A stretch of 9,195 nucleotides of DNA. Origin: JACDBD01 sp050743385. GTDB taxonomy: Bacteria; Actinomycetota; Acidimicrobiia; IMCC26256; JACDBD01. The DNA lies in assembly GCA_050743385.1 (NCBI GenBank), contig JBOGFJ010000137.1, forward strand, positions 1 to 9,195. The letters run 5' to 3'. Below, one piece after another: positions 7,039-9,195 of this stretch. Under the pieces are notes generated by a model. That model worked only from the letters and a program-made list of their open reading frames with translations. It was not told the DNA's origin and ran no database searches. Numbering within the stretch: position 1 is the stretch's first letter; each line of letters starts with the position of its first letter. Made by a program: the position numbers and the translations under genes.

Positions 7039-7053
7039 CAAAACGCCTGGTCA
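7039..7053 (+). repeat. Left copy of CAAAAC-NN-CTGGTCA direct repeat
   Basis: CAAAAC (7039-7044), GC, CTGGTCA (7047-7053), starting at the base after the tRNA CCA. The right copy at 9177-9191 has the same two blocks with the same 2-nt spacing (13 of 15 bases identical). It is a candidate recombinase arm-type site just inside the element. Confidence 0.6.
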
Positions 7054-7077
7054 ACGAGTTACAGGAGCGTTGACCAG
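7047..7077 (+). repeat. Inverted repeat between tRNA and integrase
   Basis: CTGGTCAACG (7047-7056) and CGTTGACCAG (7068-7077) are perfect 10-bp arms around an 11-nt spacer. It could be a recombinase-binding pair, or a hairpin ending tRNA transcription, but no T-tract follows it. Its left arm is also part of the 15-nt direct repeat. Confidence 0.7.
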
Positions 7078-7089
7078 CCAACGGTCTTG

Positions 7090-7137
7090 CCGACGTAGCC
7101 AAATCGAACGTAGCCTTCGGCCAGTTGGCTACGTCGG
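7090..7137 (+). repeat. 13-bp inverted repeat with three ACGTAGCC boxes upstream of integrase
   Basis: CCGACGTAGCCAA (7090-7102) and TTGGCTACGTCGG (7125-7137) are perfect 13-bp arms around 22 nt. Within the spacer a further copy of the core ACGTAGCC begins at 7108, so the box occurs three times: 7093-7100 (+), 7108-7115 (+) and 7127-7134 (-). The last arm ends on the integrase ribosome binding site (7136-7141). Repeated boxes here suit arm-type integrase sites, an operator for integrase autoregulation, or an mRNA hairpin hiding the ribosome site. Confidence 0.75.
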
Positions 7138-7148
7138 GAGGCCGACCG

Positions 7149-8336
7149 ATGGCGCCGCGACCCACGGTGCGCTGGAGCGAGGCCGCCCAGCGCTGGATGG
7201 CATGGGTGCGCTTCCCGGACGGCTCGCGCCGCAAGGTCGAGCGCATCGACAAGGCCGACGCAAAGCGGGACCTCGAGCAGCTCCTGGCGCTGCGGGCCGA
7301 GGAGATCGCGCCGGAGCCGCGCCGGTCGAGGCTGGCGTCCTTCGACGATGTGCTCGACGCCTGGTTCGAGGCCGGATGTCCCAACGTGGCGCCGACGACT
7401 CGGTCTCGCCACGCTCGGGTGAAGTCGCCCAAGACGATCGCCACCGCTGGCCAACTCGTCGACACCAGTGTCCGCCCGGTGATCGGGAGGTTGCGAGTCG
7501 ATCGGACTTCGACCGAGCGGTTGGAGCACCTCTTCGAGGGCATGGCCGAGCGCGGCTACGCGACCAGCACGATCGACCGCACCTGGCACTACCTGAACCA
7601 GGCGTGCCAGCACGCGCTGCGCCAGCGGCGGATCAAGACCAACCCCTCCGCAGATGTGCTCCTCCCGGCCGCGCGACCACCGAAGGAGCGCAAGAGCTTC
7701 ACCATCGAGCAGGCGCGGCGCTTGGTCGTCGACGCGATCCCGGCGGACCGGCGGCCGGCGATGTGGCTCACTGGGCTCATGTGCGGCCTCCGTCCCGGCG
7801 AGCTCGCCGGGCTGCGGTGGCCCTTCGTCGACATCGACTCGGAGGCGCCGAGCATCGACGTCGCCGAGCGTGCCCTCGAGCTCGAGGATCGGTATGTCGG
7901 CCAGGCGGCACCGAAGACCGCGCGTGGCCGACGCCGCATCGGACTGCACCCGCTGCTGGTGGCCGCGCTCAGCCGTCACCGCGACGAGCAGCGACTGCTC
8001 GGCCTGTACGACTCGGAGAGGTTCGTCTTCTGCACGCAGCACGGCACGCCGATGACGCTGTCGAACCTGCGGCGCTCGTTCCGACAGCTCTGTGAACGCG
8101 CCGGGCTCGGTCCCGACTGGACCACCTACGAGCTGCGGCACTCGTTCGTGTCACTCGTATCGGATCAGCTCGACGACTTGGTCAAGGTCGCGGACCTCGC
8201 GGGGCACGTCGACACCCGCACGACGCAGGGCTACCGGCACTCGGTACGGCCGTCGCTACCACATGCAATCGGGGCGTGGGATCGACTGCTTGCTCGTTCG
8301 AGTGATTCGGCGGTTCCGGAACGCGAGAGCCGCTGA
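7149..8336 (+). CDS. Tyrosine recombinase / phage-type integrase
   Basis: 395 residues. It catalyses site-specific recombination, here presumably into tRNA-Val. The N-terminal part (about 1-55, 'VRWSEAAQRWMAWVRFPDGSRRKVERI') looks like an arm-binding AP2-like domain. A SAM-like core-binding domain follows (about 62-165), then the catalytic domain. Catalytic residues seen: Arg215 in 'CGLRPGEL', Lys256 in 'PKTARGRRRI', Arg330 in 'YELRHSF', His353 in 'LAGHVDTRTTQGY' and nucleophile Tyr362. The first position of the H-x-x-R box is Tyr327 instead of His, a variant I recall in related integrases. The ATG at 7149 was chosen because GGGAGG (7136-7141) lies 7 nt upstream; an in-frame TTG at 7125 sits inside the inverted repeat. 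It starts 110 bp from the tRNA and is nearly contiguous with the nuclease-like gene. The protein looks full length and intact. Confidence 0.95.
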   Translation: MAPRPTVRWSEAAQRWMAWVRFPDGSRRKVERIDKADAKRDLEQLLALRAEEIAPEPRRSRLASFDDVLDAWFEAGCPNVAPTTRSRHARVKSPKTIATAGQLVDTSVRPVIGRLRVDRTSTERLEHLFEGMAERGYATSTIDRTWHYLNQACQHALRQRRIKTNPSADVLLPAARPPKERKSFTIEQARRLVVDAIPADRRPAMWLTGLMCGLRPGELAGLRWPFVDIDSEAPSIDVAERALELEDRYVGQAAPKTARGRRRIGLHPLLVAALSRHRDEQRLLGLYDSERFVFCTQHGTPMTLSNLRRSFRQLCERAGLGPDWTTYELRHSFVSLVSDQLDDLVKVADLAGHVDTRTTQGYRHSVRPSLPHAIGAWDRLLARSSDSAVPERESR

Positions 8337-8340
8337 TCTC

Positions 8341-9147
8341 ATGAACGAGGACTTCTCGCCTGACCCTGAGCCGCAGGGTGGAGAAGGCGATCCCCGACAA
8401 CACGCGGCTGTGGCGGAGCTCGAGCGGCTGTTCGACGTGCACAGGGAGCGGGTCTTCTTCTCCCGGCAGCTCGAGGTCCGCTATGAAGCCGAGTGGTTCC
8501 ATTGGGTTACGAACCGTGCACTGAGAGAACTCGTGGCCCGCGAAGCGATTCGGAACGAGGTGCGGCCGCTCGCGACTGGCGGGAGCGTCACGTTGATGTG
8601 GCATCGAAGCTACCGGTACTACCGCAGGGAGGCCTCCCGGCTCATGAGCCTGGTCGAGGAGTATGCCGACCCGAATATCGGTGCCGCGCTCGGCCTCCAC
8701 GGTGAGTCGATGGTCCTCGAGGGCTTCGCCCGGAAGCAGTTCGTGATGCACGGCAAGAACACGCGGAGCTTCTCGGGTCGGACGTGGGCGCGGACCGGGC
8801 ACGATCTGGATTTCATCTTCGAGAGAGATCGGGTCGGATACGGAGTCGAGGTGAAGAACACGCTTGGCTATATGGACCACGAGGAACTGCAGATCAAGAT
8901 CGAGTTGTGCCAGGAACTCGGTGTGAGTCCCGTGTTCGCCGTCCGGATGTTGCCGAAGTCTTGGACGAAGGAGGTCATTGATGCGGGAGGCTTCGCGCTG
9001 ATCCTCAAGTACCAGCTGTATCCGTGGGCTCATCGCGAGCTGGCGAAGAGGGTGCGGGATGTGCTTGAGCTGCCGGTCGATGCTCCGCGTGCTTTGCAGG
9101 ATGGCACCATGGAGCGGTTTCTGCGTTGGCACGAGCGGCAGCTGTGA
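8341..9147 (+). CDS. Unrecognised protein with PD-(D/E)XK nuclease motif and probable N-terminal DNA-binding domain
   Basis: 268 residues; I do not recognise a named family. Residues about 118-225 carry a PD-(D/E)XK endonuclease pattern: Glu122 in a helix ('LHGESMVLEGFARKQF'), Asp155/Asp157 in 'TGHDLDFIF', then Glu170-Val-Lys172 in 'YGVEVKN', followed by a helix ('HEELQIKIELCQEL') and a hydrophobic strand ('SPVFAVRM'). Spacing and order fit a metal-dependent nuclease core, as in restriction enzymes and Holliday-junction resolvases. The N-terminal part (about 28-92) is basic and aromatic with helix-helix-beta character ('FFSRQLEVRYEAEWFHWVTNRALRELV'), possibly a winged helix. The ATG lies 4 nt after the integrase stop with only a weak GAGAG site, suggesting coupled expression. 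Base use seems somewhat less GC-biased than in the chromosomal genes. It could be a host-protective (defence) nuclease or an accessory recombination enzyme of the element. Confidence 0.8.
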   Translation: MNEDFSPDPEPQGGEGDPRQHAAVAELERLFDVHRERVFFSRQLEVRYEAEWFHWVTNRALRELVAREAIRNEVRPLATGGSVTLMWHRSYRYYRREASRLMSLVEEYADPNIGAALGLHGESMVLEGFARKQFVMHGKNTRSFSGRTWARTGHDLDFIFERDRVGYGVEVKNTLGYMDHEELQIKIELCQELGVSPVFAVRMLPKSWTKEVIDAGGFALILKYQLYPWAHRELAKRVRDVLELPVDAPRALQDGTMERFLRWHERQL

Positions 9148-9166
9148 ATGCCGGCGCCGATTCACA
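9143..9166 (+). repeat. Inverted repeat at the 3' end of the nuclease-like gene
   Basis: TGTGAAT (9143-9149) and ATTCACA (9160-9166) are perfect 7-bp arms around a GC-rich 10-nt centre holding GGCGCC. It overlaps the stop codon. It may form a terminator-like hairpin, though no T-run follows. GCCGGCGC also repeats directly at 9150-9157 and 9170-9177. Confidence 0.5.
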
Positions 9167-9176
9167 TGGGCCGGCG

Positions 9177-9191
9177 CAAAACAGCTGGTCA
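9177..9191 (+). repeat. Right copy of CAAAAC-NN-CTGGTCA direct repeat
   Basis: CAAAAC (9177-9182), AG, CTGGTCA (9185-9191): same blocks and spacing as the copy directly after the tRNA. In an excised circle the two copies would flank the core site on either side, as expected of recombinase arm sites. Confidence 0.6.
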
Positions 9192-9195
9192 GAGG
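9187..9195 (+). other. Candidate start of right attachment site, cut by window edge
   Basis: GGTCAGAGG is identical to tRNA positions 7007-7015 (variable loop into T stem) and ends exactly at the window edge, so the match cannot be followed further. Five of its bases are shared with the CTGGTCA repeat, which lowers its independent weight. Confidence 0.4.

Larger units (their letters stand above)
7039..9195 (+). mobile_element. Putative mini integrative element in tRNA-Val (integrase + PD-(D/E)XK protein)
   Basis: Right after the tRNA CCA comes a repeat-rich 110-bp region, then a tyrosine recombinase reading away from the tRNA, then a nuclease-like gene 4 nt further on. At the right edge a 15-nt repeat from the left end recurs and the tRNA sequence GGTCAGAGG reappears. 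This is the layout of a tRNA-integrated element of about 2.2 kb. No excisionase, replication, transfer or phage structural gene is visible. If the distal 9-nt match is chance, the element extends further right and is larger. Confidence 0.65.

Noticed and set aside
7059..8141. 360-codon minus-strand open frame opposite the integrase
   Set aside because: Arg/Pro/Ala-rich shadow of the integrase gene, with no motif and no start signal.
8092..8340. N-terminal extension of the nuclease-like protein into the integrase gene
   Set aside because: The extra residues overlap the integrase catalytic end and are low-complexity; the ATG at 8341, just after the integrase stop, is the natural start.
8182..9165. 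327-codon minus-strand open frame opposite the nuclease-like gene
   Set aside because: The plus-strand frame has a coherent PD-(D/E)XK pattern and follows the integrase directly; the antisense frame has no domain-like features.
1..9195. CRISPR arrays, insertion sequences or rRNA genes
   Set aside because: No regularly spaced repeats, transposase-like protein or rRNA sequence was seen.

Overview
The window is about 9.2 kb of GC-rich DNA (strong G/C bias at third codon positions) with GGAGG-type ribosome binding sites and actinobacterial-style protein families. The best guess is a chromosomal segment of a high-GC actinobacterium, possibly Acidimicrobiia-like. That assignment is inferred from composition and gene style; there is no phylogenetic marker in the window beyond one tRNA.

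Layout. (1) Positions 9-2589, minus strand: a tight three-gene operon read TetR-type repressor, then a DUF1330-family protein, then a type I sulfatase. Both gene junctions overlap (ATGA and TGATG). In front of the repressor lies a perfect 27-bp inverted repeat that occupies the -35 box and spacer of a plausible leaderless promoter, so the operon looks autoregulated. (2) Positions 2643-3113, minus strand: a small CAP/SCP-domain lipoprotein, divergent from (3) positions 3291-5885, plus strand: an 864-residue FtsX/MacB-type ABC permease with two FtsX modules and no ATPase gene beside it. (4) Positions 5973-6917, plus strand: an exported SGNH hydrolase with its own well-formed promoter. (5) Positions 6964-7038, plus strand: tRNA-Val(GAC) with an encoded CCA.

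(6) From 7039 to the right edge is what appears to be a very small integrative element in the 3' end of that tRNA gene. It carries a tyrosine recombinase (7149-8336). Four bases later comes an unrecognised 268-residue protein (8341-9147) with a clear PD-(D/E)XK nuclease signature and a probable N-terminal DNA-binding domain. The 110 bp between tRNA and integrase are packed with inverted and direct repeats. A 15-nt element (CAAAAC-NN-CTGGTCA) lies just after the tRNA and again at the far right edge. The last 9 bases of the window (GGTCAGAGG) are identical to the tRNA from its variable loop into its T stem, as expected if the distal attachment site starts there and is cut off by the window end. 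If so, the element is only about 2.2 kb and contains just an integrase and a nuclease.

The two halves are functionally separate. The left is chromosomal metabolism and cell-envelope genes, and the right is a mobile cassette. No gene-free stretch exceeds 300 bases; the largest gap is the 177-bp divergent region 3114-3290.
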